NCBI RefSeq assembly: GCF_017939745.1
Contig: NZ_JAGKQQ010000002.1
Span: 248,001 to 312,000 of the forward strand
Reading direction: 5' to 3'
DNA from: Gemmata palustris
GTDB taxonomy: Bacteria > Planctomycetota > Planctomycetia > Gemmatales > Gemmataceae
Length of the DNA: 64,000 nucleotides
Below, piece by piece: positions 43,646-51,977 of the stretch (the first letter of the stretch is position 1; the number at the start of each line of letters is the position of its first letter). Both the position numbers and the translations under genes were made by a program. The notes beneath the pieces are model-generated. The model was not told the origin of the DNA. It saw only the letters and a list, made by a program, of their open reading frames with translations, and ran no database searches.

Positions 43646-44095
43646 GTGACCGACGACGAATTCCTGGCTGCGTTCGAGGAATGCCGCCTCGTGCGGACCG
43701 ACTGGACGCACGAAGCCCACATCCGCATGGCGTGGCTGTACTTAATGCGCGTCGAAACCAAAGCCGTTGCGTTCGACTATGTGCGCAGCGGCATCCAGAA
43801 ACTGAATGCAACGTTCATTCACCGCGACCAACTGGAGAACCCGAATCGGCCGCCCAAGCCCAAAGACCCACGCGGGTTAGATGGCTACCACGAAACGGTC
43901 ACCGTCGCGTTCGTGACTGTGATTGCGTCTCGCGTAAAGCCCGGTGAAGACTTCGCCACGTTCCGTGCTCGCAATCCCGATCTCTTCGACCGCACACTTC
44001 TCGCACTTCTGCGGCACTACTCACCCGAACGACTTTATTCCCTTCCCGCGAGAACCGAGTTCCTGAAGCCCGACCTGGAACCGTTGCCGGGTTGA
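43646..44095 (+). CDS. Small hypothetical protein with conserved His residues, tandem copy 1
   Basis: A 149-residue, mainly helical protein I cannot assign. A GGAGG about 10 bases upstream supports the GTG start at 43646 (TDDEFLAAFEE). It shares with the next gene the motifs DWTHEAHIRMAWLYL, VRSGIQKLNATFI, YHETVTVAFVTVIA, FRARNPDLFDRTLLALLRHY and FLKPDLEPLP. The four His residues common to both copies (two in WTHEAH, one in YHET, one in RHYSP) could form a metal site. No signal peptide; cytoplasmic. It begins 57 bases after purM. Confidence 0.75.
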   Translation: MTDDEFLAAFEECRLVRTDWTHEAHIRMAWLYLMRVETKAVAFDYVRSGIQKLNATFIHRDQLENPNRPPKPKDPRGLDGYHETVTVAFVTVIASRVKPGEDFATFRARNPDLFDRTLLALLRHYSPERLYSLPARTEFLKPDLEPLPG

Positions 44096-44271
44096 ACACT
44101 TGCGCCCGGCGCGGCCAATCGGAAACGCATTAGTTCACCTGTTCTTTTGTTACGCAACGGAGATGGTGACCCGTGATTTGGTGGGGTATATCGGTGTGAA
44201 AGAGTGATTGTTGGCGAACCTTCCACCCAACAATCAGGTCTATCCAACCACCCCATCTGGAGGAACCGCCG

Positions 44272-44754
44272 ATGACCGACAGCGAATTCCTAACCAAGTT
44301 TGAAAAGCGCACGATCACCCGTGAAGAGTGGACGCACGAGGCTCACGTTCGCATGGCGTGGCTGTACGTGACGCGAAATGAGACGTACCGAACCGCCCGG
44401 AACAAGGTGCGGTCCGGCATCAAGAAACTGAACGCCGCGTTCATCGCCCAAGAGTCCCGGCCGTGTGGCGCGACCCGGCCGGACGATGCGAGCACGGAAC
44501 CCGCAGCCGAATCCAAGCCGATCGGCTTCCACGAAACCATCACGACGGCGTTCATCCGGGTCATTGCGATGCGGGCGGAACCCGGGGAAAAGTTCGCCAG
44601 CTTCCGCAAGCGCAACCCCGACCTCTTCGACCGCAACCTCTCCGCGCTGCTGGCCCACTACTCGCCGGCCCAACTGTTCTCGGAAGAGGCGAAGGTCAAG
44701 TTCGTTGAACCGGACCTCGAACCGCTCCCGAAGCCGTGGCTCGCCCACGTGTGA
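44272..44754 (+). CDS. Small hypothetical protein with conserved His residues, tandem copy 2
   Basis: A 160-residue paralogue of the preceding gene, with a GGAGG about 7 bases before the ATG (MTDSEFLTKFEK). Motifs: EWTHEAHVRMAWLYV, VRSGIKKLNAAFI, FHETITTAFIRVIA, FRKRNPDLFDRNLSALLAHY and FVEPDLEPLPKP. A variable linker (about 62-82) is longer than in copy 1 and includes a Cys-Gly pair. The intergenic 176 bases contain no gene. Function unknown; conserved His positions match copy 1, hinting at selection on a metal-binding or catalytic role. Confidence 0.78.
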   Translation: MTDSEFLTKFEKRTITREEWTHEAHVRMAWLYVTRNETYRTARNKVRSGIKKLNAAFIAQESRPCGATRPDDASTEPAAESKPIGFHETITTAFIRVIAMRAEPGEKFASFRKRNPDLFDRNLSALLAHYSPAQLFSEEAKVKFVEPDLEPLPKPWLAHV

Positions 44755-44772
44755 ACCACTTTCCAGCGCCCG

Positions 44773-45612
44773 TTACCCCTTCGGCTTGAACAGCGGGCTT
44801 TTCCAGAGTTTCAGCTTGTTCATCCAGTATTTATTCACGGTAGTGAGCGTCTGGATGCCGTACTTCGTGCTGCGGCGGAAGTTGATCTGGCTGGCCTCGT
44901 CGAAGTACCGCACGGGAACCGGGATATCGCCCAACCGGAACCCGAAGTGGACCGCTTGCACCAGGAACTCCGTGTCGAACACGAAGTCGTCGCTGTTCCG
45001 CTCGAACGGGAGCGTTTCCAACACGTTCCGGCGGTACACGCGGAACCCACTGTGGAACTCACCGAGGTTCTGACCGAGCATCAGGTTCTCGAACGCGGTC
45101 AGCCCACGGTTGCTCACGTACTTCCACCACGGCATCCCGCACTTCAGCGCTTCGGCGCGGCTCCGCACCCGGTTGCCCAGAATCACGTCGCAGATCCCGA
45201 GTTCGATCATCCCACAGGCGTGTGGAATCACCCGCGCATCGTACTGGTAGTCCGGGTGGATCATCACCACGATGTCGGCGCCCTGCTCTAAGCAGTAGCG
45301 GTAGCACGTCTTCTGATTGCCGCCGTACCCAGTATTCTTCTGGTGAACGATGACCGTCAGCCCCATCTCGCGCGCGATGGCAACGGTGTTGTCTTTGCTG
45401 CCATCATCGACGAGGAGGATTTCGTCCACGCTCCCCGCAGGGAAGTCCGCGATGGTGGCGGCGAGGGTCTTTTCGGCGTTGTAAGCCGGAAGTACGGCAA
45501 TGATCTTGTGTTTGCGGGGCAGTGTGATTTCGTCGGGCTTCAGGATGCGGTCCACGTGAAAGACTTCGTGGACCGGGTTTAGCGGCGGCTCGGCGAGCAG
45601 GGTGGAAGGCAT
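44773..45612 (-). CDS. Glycosyltransferase family 2
   Basis: A 279-residue GT-A glycosyltransferase of the dolichyl-phosphate-mannose-synthase-like type, transferring a sugar from a nucleotide donor to a lipid or polysaccharide acceptor. Motifs: [19 protein letters not shown] (about 35-53), [32 protein letters not shown], and [14 protein letters not shown] where other members have DxD. The C-terminal part ([38 protein letters not shown]) is also typical. No membrane segments, so it works at the inner face of the membrane. The ATG at 45612 ([10 protein letters not shown]) is preferred to the upstream ATG that lies in repeat DNA. Confidence 0.92.
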   Translation of the reverse strand: MPSTLLAEPPLNPVHEVFHVDRILKPDEITLPRKHKIIAVLPAYNAEKTLAATIADFPAGSVDEILLVDDGSKDNTVAIAREMGLTVIVHQKNTGYGGNQKTCYRYCLEQGADIVVMIHPDYQYDARVIPHACGMIELGICDVILGNRVRSRAEALKCGMPWWKYVSNRGLTAFENLMLGQNLGEFHSGFRVYRRNVLETLPFERNSDDFVFDTEFLVQAVHFGFRLGDIPVPVRYFDEASQINFRRSTKYGIQTLTTVNKYWMNKLKLWKSPLFKPKG

Positions 45613-45705
45613 GAGGGTGAATCGTGGTGTAGGTGACGTAACCGACGTTCCGTTCAGTATATGATGCGAAAAGTAGTGTCCGAATTCCCGAAATCCTGTC
45701 CTTCT

Positions 45706-45805
45706 TGGTGAACCCCGCCCGCAAGGGCGGCGGGTGCTCACAACAAGCGGCGGCTTGAGTGTCCTTATGGCCCATCACCCGCCGCCCTTGCGGGCGGGGT
45801 CACCA
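45706..45805. repeat. Long inverted repeat (CCCGCCCGCAAGGGCGGCGGG type)
   Basis: Arms at 45706-45736 and 45776-45805 are complementary over about 30 bases with a single extra A in the left arm; the 39-base loop between is unrelated. Each arm is itself a small palindrome around CCGCCCGCAAGGGCGG. It lies between the end of the CbiO gene and the start of the GT2 gene, so it could act as a terminator of CbiO, but it looks like a member of a dispersed family. Confidence 0.8.
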
Positions 45806-45814
45806 ACACAGCCC

Positions 45815-46546
45815 CTAACGCAACCGATACGGGATCTCTAACCCGTGTCTCTCCATCAAGTTAGAGTCAGCGAGGAGCTGCTCGGCAGGGCCATCGGCGG
45901 CGAGTTGTCCCGCATCGAGCACCAGCACACGCGGACACGAATCCAGCACCAAATCGAGGTCGTGTGTCGCGATGAGCTTCGTCCCGGGCAGCCCGCGTAT
46001 GACTGCGATCAGTTCGCGCCGACCGCGCGGGTCGAGAAACATACTCGGTTCGTCGAGGAGCAACACCGAAGGGTGCATTGCGAGCGCGCCCGCGAGTGCG
46101 GCCCTACGCTTCTGGCCGCCCGATAACTGAAACGGCACGCGCTCGGCCGCATCGGTCATCCCCACCGCAGAAAGCGCTTCAGTAACACGAGCGCTGGCTT
46201 CCGCGGCCGTGGCCCCCATGTTCAGCGGGCCGAATGCGACGTCCTCTGCGACCGTGGGGCTGAAGAGCTGGTCGTCCGGGTTCTGGAACACCACGCCGAC
46301 CACTTCGGGCAGTTTCTTCCGGTGCTCGGGTACGGCGGGGTCGAGCCCACTCACCGCGATCTGCCCCGGCTTCCCGGGCAGGACGCCGCACAGTCGCAGG
46401 AATAGCGTCGTTTTGCCCGCACCGTTCGGCCCGACGATCGCAACACATTCGCCCGGTTCCACCGCGAAGGATACGTCATCGAGTGCAACTCGCCCGTCTG
46501 CGAAACGGTGAGATAACTTCCGGGCGCTCAGTGCCGCGTGAGTCAA
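45815..46546 (-). CDS. Energy-coupling factor transporter ATP-binding protein (CbiO-like)
   Basis: A 243-residue ABC ATPase that powers uptake of a cation or vitamin. Walker A is GPNGAGKTTLF (about 39-49), the Q-loop is in VVFQNPDDQLFSPTVAEDVAFG, the signature LSGGQKRRAALAGAL and Walker B VLLLDEPSMFLD follow, and the switch His is in LIATHDLDLVLD. The Q-loop text FQNPDDQLFSPTV is typical of cobalt/nickel ECF ATPases (CbiO/NikO). It is on the same strand as the CbiQ-like gene, separated by 666 bases of repeat-rich DNA. No substrate-binding CbiM/NikM gene lies in the window. Confidence 0.9.
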   Translation of the reverse strand: MTHAALSARKLSHRFADGRVALDDVSFAVEPGECVAIVGPNGAGKTTLFLRLCGVLPGKPGQIAVSGLDPAVPEHRKKLPEVVGVVFQNPDDQLFSPTVAEDVAFGPLNMGATAAEASARVTEALSAVGMTDAAERVPFQLSGGQKRRAALAGALAMHPSVLLLDEPSMFLDPRGRRELIAVIRGLPGTKLIATHDLDLVLDSCPRVLVLDAGQLAADGPAEQLLADSNLMERHGLEIPYRLR

Positions 46547-46882
46547 GACTGTCCCGGACGGTTGTTTTGTTGAAACAATGATCTCAGTGCCCCCCGAACC
46601 CGGCTAACAATTGCTAACATTTTTGGCTGTTGGGACCGCCGCCTGGTTGTGGTACGCACCGATTGCTAGTATTGCTTGGCATTCGGCGATGTCGCGTCCC
46701 TTGAGAGCCGGTGGCAGTTACCAACAATGGCTAACATTCGGCTAACATCGAACCCCGATTAGTCACTTCCACAAGCAAAAACGTCCACGCCGCCGCACTG
46801 TTAATGGGCCCAGCGTGAGTCTGCCGGCGCTTTCAGGCGAACGGCTGGTGTCAGCTTCGGAGCTACGTGTCGCCTCGGCTTT

Positions 46883-46984
46883 AACGAGCCGCGACCGCAA
46901 GGGAGCGGGAGGCGTCACCGATTCTCTGAGACCGCACCCAACGCCGAGAGCCCCAGCACCGCTCCCTTGCGGTCGCGGCTCGTT
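46883..46984. repeat. Perfect 26-base inverted repeat
   Basis: The arms 46883-46908 and 46959-46984 are exact reverse complements over 26 bases, with core GAGCCGCGACCGCAAGGGAG. The 50-base loop is unrelated to either arm. It lies within the CbiO/CbiQ gap beside a second inverted repeat. Confidence 0.85.
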
Positions 46985-47000
46985 TACCCACCGGTATCTC

Positions 47001-47103
47001 GGGCGAACGGCCGGTGTCAGCCGGCCGGTGAAGGCTCCACAGGCACCCGGCGCTCGGGGTAGGTCGTTGTTCTCACCGGCCGGCTTACACCGGCCGTTCG
47101 CCC
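47001..47103. repeat. 31-base inverted repeat with one mismatch
   Basis: Arms 47001-47031 and 47073-47103 are complementary over 31 bases with one mismatch. The arm core is GCGAACGGCCGGTGTCAGCC, itself partly palindromic (CCGGCCGG). The same family appears as a fragment at 46836-46855 and in a variant hairpin at 58735-58803. Confidence 0.85.
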
Positions 47104-47212
47104 AAAGCGTTTCGCCGGGCTTTCGCTGTGCTGTTAGCACGGTCTCGGCAGCGCAACACGCTAAATCATACGCTAGTGGACACAAGAATACAAATCATTT
47201 CGGCTCGGCATC

Positions 47213-47974
47213 TCAACCCAGGACCACGCGGTCCCAGAGCACAAGGGCGACAATGGCCGCCGTGAGGACCACGAAGGAAATGATATCGGCGGGCGTAGTA
47301 CGAAACCGCGAAAGTGTATGAAATGCGCCATCGAACCCGCGGCAGCGCATCGCGGCGGCGACGTGGTCGGCGCGTTCGGAGCCGCGAACGAGGAGCGCGC
47401 CGGTCGCGTGGCCGAGTGCGCGGTAGCCGTGCCGCGTGGCCCGCATCTGAAACCCCCGCGTGCGCATCGCGACGCGGAGCCGGCGCATCTCTTCGGCCAG
47501 CAGGAAGGCATAGCGGTACGCGAGCAGCGTGAGTTGCACGAGTAGGCCGGGCATTCGGAGTTTGTGCGCCGCGGCGAGCGTGTGGTGGAGCGGCGCCGTT
47601 CCCACCAACAGTAGCGCGAAGCACCCGATTGCGAGGCTGCGGCACAACACCGCCGAGCCCGCGATGAGTCCGCGTGCGGAGATTCGCGCGGGGCCGATGT
47701 CCCAGCCTTCGCCGTCCAGAGTAAACGGCAGCACGAGCAGAAACGGCAGTGCCGAGAACCCGAAGAGGAACAGTCGCGAACGAACCCACCCGCCGGGCAA
47801 TCGTGCGAGCACCAGCAAGAAGAGGCCGAGCGCGAGCGCAACCGCCGCCGATGTGAGGTGATCGAGGGCCGCGATGCCGCTGACGGCGATCAGCGCGGCC
47901 GCGAGTTTCCAGCGGGCGTCCCAGCGCGCGAGGGGAGAATCGGGTACAGGACGGTGACGGAACGCCAGTGTCAT
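47213..47974 (-). CDS. Energy-coupling factor transporter transmembrane protein (CbiQ-like EcfT)
   Basis: A 253-residue membrane protein of the EcfT family, which couples the ATPases to a substrate-binding component. It has about five or six membrane helices (e.g. AALIAVSGIAALDHLTSAAV, ALALGLFLLVLA, LFLFGFSALPFLLVLPF). The two cytoplasmic Ala-Arg-Gly coupling signatures are visible as VAMRTRGFQ and AAMRCRGFDG. Its start overlaps the DUF2934 gene's stop by four bases (ATGA), so those two are coupled. With CbiO downstream it suggests cobalt or nickel uptake, but the S-component is missing from the window. Confidence 0.88.
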   Translation of the reverse strand: MTLAFRHRPVPDSPLARWDARWKLAAALIAVSGIAALDHLTSAAVALALGLFLLVLARLPGGWVRSRLFLFGFSALPFLLVLPFTLDGEGWDIGPARISARGLIAGSAVLCRSLAIGCFALLLVGTAPLHHTLAAAHKLRMPGLLVQLTLLAYRYAFLLAEEMRRLRVAMRTRGFQMRATRHGYRALGHATGALLVRGSERADHVAAAMRCRGFDGAFHTLSRFRTTPADIISFVVLTAAIVALVLWDRVVLG

Positions 47975-48219
47975 CGGGACTTTCGCGGCAGCGGTTCGGG
48001 AGAAAGGTTCGTGGCGAACTCGGCCCGCAGTTCCACCTCGGCTTCCATCCAGTTCTGTACGTCCTGACCGTGCGGTCGGCCCTTCCGGTCCCAGATTTCC
48101 GCCGCACGTGCCGCGATCTTGTCGTGCGGGATCTCGATTACCTCATCTACCGGTGGGAGGGCCGGCACGGTGGTCTGCGAATCGGCCTGTGCGAGCCGAC
48201 GTTTGAACCAGCGCAGCAT
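47971..48219 (-). CDS. DUF2934 domain-containing small protein
   Basis: An 82-residue soluble protein. The middle (about 32-66, IAARAAEIWDRKGRPHGQD then VQNWMEAEVELR) matches what I remember of DUF2934, a short helical domain of unknown function. Its stop overlaps the CbiQ start (ATGA, 47971-47974), so it is the first gene of an ECF operon and might regulate or stabilise the transporter; that is inference. Confidence 0.75.
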   Translation of the reverse strand: MLRWFKRRLAQADSQTTVPALPPVDEVIEIPHDKIAARAAEIWDRKGRPHGQDVQNWMEAEVELRAEFATNLSPEPLPRKSR

Positions 48220-48334
48220 GTCCGTTCCTCCGGGGTTGGGGTCCGTGATAGATTAGTATGCGTTTTAATGCCGAGTGGTGGCAACGAGTCCGAGGTGACC
48301 TCACGCAACCTTCACGCGCGAGCAGAAACGGGCC

Positions 48335-48363
48335 GGGCCGACGAAGTCATACTTCGTCGGCCC
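48335..48363 (-). terminator. Strong hairpin downstream of the large secreted-protein gene
   Basis: A perfect 13-base stem GGGCCGACGAAGT / ACTTCGTCGGCCC with a CAT loop, 30 bases past the stop of the 48393-51014 gene. On the minus strand it is followed by GTTTCTG, a weak T-rich run, which fits a terminator of that gene. Confidence 0.6.
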
Positions 48364-48392
48364 CGGGTGCGTTGGACTCATTTATACCAGCA

Positions 48393-51014
48393 TCAATAGA
48401 TGCTACCGCTAGTTCGCTCGGGGGTCAGCTTACTAGGTTGGTCGTTGAACCAGAACCGGCGCCACTCGTTATTAATGACCCGAAGATCTTCTGATTGGTT
48501 CAGCAATTGCCGCATGAGGACAACTAGATCGCTCGACGGCGTCACTTTTTTTTGACTCGTGACCGGCTTCACCGGTTCACTCATCGTCGGAACCACTTCC
48601 CTCACCGATCCGGGCGGAGTCGGCGGCTGCATTTGCGGAACGGGAGCGGTCGGTTGCGGCGCGGTCCACGAACCACCCGACGGAACGATGCGCGGGGCGG
48701 GAAGAGACTGCGGCGGGAGCAGGTCGCCGGTCGGCGCGGGCGCAGTCGGGACGCTGTACGGTTGCGGGTATCCGCCACCGGGCTGCGGTTCGCTGTACGG
48801 TTGCGGGTACGCGGAACTGGGCGGCAGCGGCGCACCCGGTAAGCCCGGCGCGGGTTGCCGGTTCTGTTCGGTTACTTTGACCACTTTCGGCTTCGGGAGC
48901 TTGTTGCCGGCGTTCTTGTAGCGCCCGGCCATGTACCCGGCCGGCTGCACGTCCATCCGGTCCGATACCGTCGGCATGCGCACGTTACCGACCACGAGCG
49001 AATCCCCGTAGGGGCGGAACGTCAGGGCGAACGGCTTGTCTTCCAGGGCCTTTTGCAGTTCACCGAGCATCTCGAAGAACGGCTTCGAGTCTTCTTGCGG
49101 GAACTCGCCTTCAAAGTTGACATCGACGCTGGTGATGAGCCCCACCGCGGTCACGCCGTCGCGCGTCATGTGGTAATCGGCGGTGATGACGAGGCTGGCG
49201 ACCGAGACCTTGCCGTCCTCCTCGTGCGCTTCGCTCACGCTGAGGGTCAGGTGGTCCGGGGAAACCTTCACCACACACTGCTTCCCGGCCACGTCGCGGT
49301 ACCACGTCCCCACGACGCCCGGTTTGGCGAGCGGCTCCGCGGACGCCATCGGTCGGGCGGGAACAGTTGCCCCCGTGCGCCGCACCGCGCCGTCGAGGTC
49401 TTCTTGCATCGCCAGTTCGCGCGGGAGCGGGAACGCCGGGTCCGGCGCAAAGTATTGCGGGTAGTGCTCCAGGTACCGCGGGCTGGGCAGCGTCATCCCG
49501 CCCTGGCCGCTCTTCTGGAGCAGTTGGCCGAACGCTTCCGACACCAGCGACTTCATCGTGTCGGGCACGGCGGGTTCACACGCGGTCCGCGGCGCGGTGC
49601 CCGCTGGGGGAGGCGCCATCATCAGACGCGCGGGCGGAGGCATGCAGGCGTCACAACTCGGCTTCGGCGGGTTCATCACGGGCGGATTGAAGTTGAAGTC
49701 GATTCCGATGCGCGGGCAATCCGCCGGACTCGTTCCGGCTTGTGGGACCGGGATCAGTTTGTCGGCCGCACCTGTATTACCAATTGTCGCTCCCACCGCG
49801 GTGCCTAACGCGGTGCCAACTACCGCACCTAAAGACACGTCAGCTTTGCTCGTGTTTGTGTTCAGCGGTACCGGCGCCGGTACGCGGCCGTCTTTCGCGA
49901 ACTTAAACATCCCGCCGAACGGATTCGCTTCGCTCTTATCCAGGAGCGGGCCACACTTCAGGCCGCTCACCATCAGCCCCGCCGAAGTCATCTTCGTGCG
50001 GAACGAGAACGGGGCATCCACGAACGCCTGCAGTGTCATCGCGAGTTCGGCCAAGTCCATGCTGAGCGGCACGTTACTCGGCTTGCCCGGGTCGCGCTTC
50101 GTGTCCGCGTCGGTGCCGGTGACGGCCCCGTACACGAGCCCGTCTTTCGTCAGTGTGTAATGTGCGGTAACCGTAAACGTCGCGGTGTCCCCGTCCGCGG
50201 CTTGCACCATGCACAGCTTCAACTCGTCGTGCGTGAAGGTCGCGGAGATCACCATCCCGGGCTGTTCGCGGTACCACGTCCCGTTCAGCGCGTTCACGGG
50301 CGGGTTCGCTTTCGTGCTCGCGAGCGTGACGGTATCAGCAGCTTTCGCCTCGAACTGGTACTGCACAACGTTCTGGAGCGGGAACGTCCACGTGATCGAT
50401 TCGCACGGCGGGAGCGGCGGCGCGTCGTGAAGACTCGCGCAGGAGCCTACGATTTCACTTCCGAAGACAAGAGTGCCGGTGGTGGCTTGTTTGCATTTCA
50501 CAACCACTGATGCGCCGTGCAGATCGGCGCCCGGCCCGACGCGCTCGAGCCCTCGCGTACCGATCACGAGCACCGCCGGTTGTGCCGACGAAACGCGCCC
50601 CCGCTCGGTGGCGGCGCGACCGCTCCCCATCGCGAATTCACCGCCACAGTAGAAACCGGGCGTGTTGTTCGCGGGTGGCGGGAGGATGTTGTCGCTGTTG
50701 AGCGGCACCTGAAATTCATTTTCTTGGATAGTCAGGTAGCTACCGAAGCGCGGGCCATCCGTTTGCGGTTGTGCGGGTGTCGGGTTCCACGTCTCGGGCT
50801 TTGACGCAGCTCCGGTACGAACGCCGTACAAGCGGTAAGGCGGAGGGCTGCCTTTTGCCCGCGGCATCGGCGCAACGGCGCGGGGCGTTTGAGTCGGGAC
50901 GGGATCGGAATTCCGAGAGAGTTGAAACCCTCCCTCTTGAGCCACGGCGGGGGCGGCGAGTGCTACGGCGAGCAACCCGACCGGGACGAATCGCGGGACC
51001 GTCCGACCTGACAT
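48393..51014 (-). CDS. Large secreted protein of unknown function with internal duplication
   Basis: An 873-residue exported protein; signal peptide at the start (VGLLAVALAAPAVAQEGGFQ). Two copies of a domain of about 110 residues occur at about 245-355 and 569-680, each opening GTWYR and containing VTAHYTLTKDG or ITADYHMTRDG, then a phenylalanine-rich segment (PFSFRTKMTSAGLMVSGLK versus PFALTFRPYGDSLVVGNVRM). Between them a glycine zipper (about 393-413, VSLGAVVGTALGTAVGATIG) and Cys/Pro-rich linkers (SCDACMPPP) are present. The C-terminal 190 residues are Pro/Tyr/Gln/Gly-rich and of low complexity. Not recognised; possibly an envelope or surface-associated protein. Confidence 0.8.
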   Translation of the reverse strand: MSGRTVPRFVPVGLLAVALAAPAVAQEGGFQLSRNSDPVPTQTPRAVAPMPRAKGSPPPYRLYGVRTGAASKPETWNPTPAQPQTDGPRFGSYLTIQENEFQVPLNSDNILPPPANNTPGFYCGGEFAMGSGRAATERGRVSSAQPAVLVIGTRGLERVGPGADLHGASVVVKCKQATTGTLVFGSEIVGSCASLHDAPPLPPCESITWTFPLQNVVQYQFEAKAADTVTLASTKANPPVNALNGTWYREQPGMVISATFTHDELKLCMVQAADGDTATFTVTAHYTLTKDGLVYGAVTGTDADTKRDPGKPSNVPLSMDLAELAMTLQAFVDAPFSFRTKMTSAGLMVSGLKCGPLLDKSEANPFGGMFKFAKDGRVPAPVPLNTNTSKADVSLGAVVGTALGTAVGATIGNTGAADKLIPVPQAGTSPADCPRIGIDFNFNPPVMNPPKPSCDACMPPPARLMMAPPPAGTAPRTACEPAVPDTMKSLVSEAFGQLLQKSGQGGMTLPSPRYLEHYPQYFAPDPAFPLPRELAMQEDLDGAVRRTGATVPARPMASAEPLAKPGVVGTWYRDVAGKQCVVKVSPDHLTLSVSEAHEEDGKVSVASLVITADYHMTRDGVTAVGLITSVDVNFEGEFPQEDSKPFFEMLGELQKALEDKPFALTFRPYGDSLVVGNVRMPTVSDRMDVQPAGYMAGRYKNAGNKLPKPKVVKVTEQNRQPAPGLPGAPLPPSSAYPQPYSEPQPGGGYPQPYSVPTAPAPTGDLLPPQSLPAPRIVPSGGSWTAPQPTAPVPQMQPPTPPGSVREVVPTMSEPVKPVTSQKKVTPSSDLVVLMRQLLNQSEDLRVINNEWRRFWFNDQPSKLTPERTSGSIY

Positions 51015-51302
51015 GCACGCGCTCCTTGTCCGAGAAATGGGGCGAACCGGCCGGGATCATGCCGTGAGGGGCTCGAACGCACAACCCCAACGATTCCTTG
51101 ACCCACCGGCCGTTTAATGTGTGGATGGGCAAAGGGGCAGCCCTTCGCATCATAAGCTGGCTTTTCGCCCCTGCTAAGCGTGTGGCCGGCGCCGTAGATC
51201 TTTGCAGTATCAGCCGGTGGGGATACGGGGTACGACAAACTTCCGGGGACGTGAGGAGCACACAACACCCGGCAACCCATTCTATCTAACTAAAATCACT
51301 AC

Positions 51303-51977
51303 ATGCCAATCATTCTCTTCGACATCGATGGCACGCTTGTGCGCACGGGCGGGGCCGGTAAATCGGCGATGGAATCCGCCCTCGTTTCGGCGTTCGGGGT
51401 GACCGAACTGCGAGACGAGGTGAAGTACAGCGGCCGCACGGACGTCGCCATCACGCGCGACCTCCTCGAAGTTCACGGCATCAGCCCCACACTCGAAAAC
51501 CAACACAGGCTCCGCGACGAGTACCTCGCGCGACTGCCGGGCAGCTTACAGACACGGGGCGGCGAAGTGTGCCCCGGCATTCCCGAACTGCTCGCGGCGA
51601 TTGGGGGCAAGTCGGACATCGTGCTCGGGTTGCTCACCGGGAACGTGCGCGCGGGCGCGCAACACAAACTCGGGTACTTCCAGTTGTGGGAGCACTTCGC
51701 GTGCGGCGGGTTCGGCGACCTGCACTACGAACGCGATGATGTAGCCCGCTCGGCACTGGTGAGCGTGCGCGAGCACTTGGGCACGGACGTGAACCCGGCC
51801 GACGTGTGGGTGATCGGCGACACGCCTTTGGACGTGAGTTGCGCGCGAGCGATCGGCGCGAACGCGGTGGCCGTCGCGACCGGCTGGCACCCGGTCGAAG
51901 AGCTTGCCGATTGCCAGCCCGATCTGATCTTCGACGACCTCTCGGACCACACGCGACTGCTTGCGGCGTGGAGGTAG
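51303..51977 (+). CDS. HAD-superfamily hydrolase (phosphoglycolate-phosphatase-like)
   Basis: A 224-residue haloacid-dehalogenase-type phosphatase. Motif I with the nucleophilic Asp is FDIDGTLVRT (residues 6-15). Motif II is LLTGNVRAGAQHKLGYF, where Thr replaces the usual Ser/Thr of the family, and motif IV is VWVIGDTPLDVSCARAIGA followed by AVATGW. A helical cap between about 20 and 85 is of the Gph-like type. It probably dephosphorylates small phosphate esters in the cytoplasm. The gene stands alone; a hairpin begins exactly at its stop codon. Confidence 0.9.
   Translation: MPIILFDIDGTLVRTGGAGKSAMESALVSAFGVTELRDEVKYSGRTDVAITRDLLEVHGISPTLENQHRLRDEYLARLPGSLQTRGGEVCPGIPELLAAIGGKSDIVLGLLTGNVRAGAQHKLGYFQLWEHFACGGFGDLHYERDDVARSALVSVREHLGTDVNPADVWVIGDTPLDVSCARAIGANAVAVATGWHPVEELADCQPDLIFDDLSDHTRLLAAWR

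Larger units (their letters stand above)
46547..47212. other. Repeat-rich intergenic stretch between CbiO and CbiQ genes
   Basis: No gene is supported in these 666 bases. The centre holds two nested sets of inverted repeats (46883-46984 and 47001-47103) plus a fragment of the second family at 46836-46855. The part next to the CbiO start (46560-46800) is less GC-rich and has four copies of the short text GCTAACA(A/T) (46604-46755 area, GCTAACAATTGCTAACAT and two later GGCTAACAT sites), possibly regulatory. Repeat families of this kind accumulate in planctomycete gaps. Confidence 0.6.

Noticed and set aside
46883..47103. Possible CRISPR array
   Set aside because: The repeats are inverted and palindromic with only two copies each; there are no regularly spaced direct repeats or cas genes.
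45815..48219. Cobalamin riboswitch upstream of the ECF genes
   Set aside because: No B12-box-like text or compatible fold was recognised before the DUF2934 or CbiO starts.
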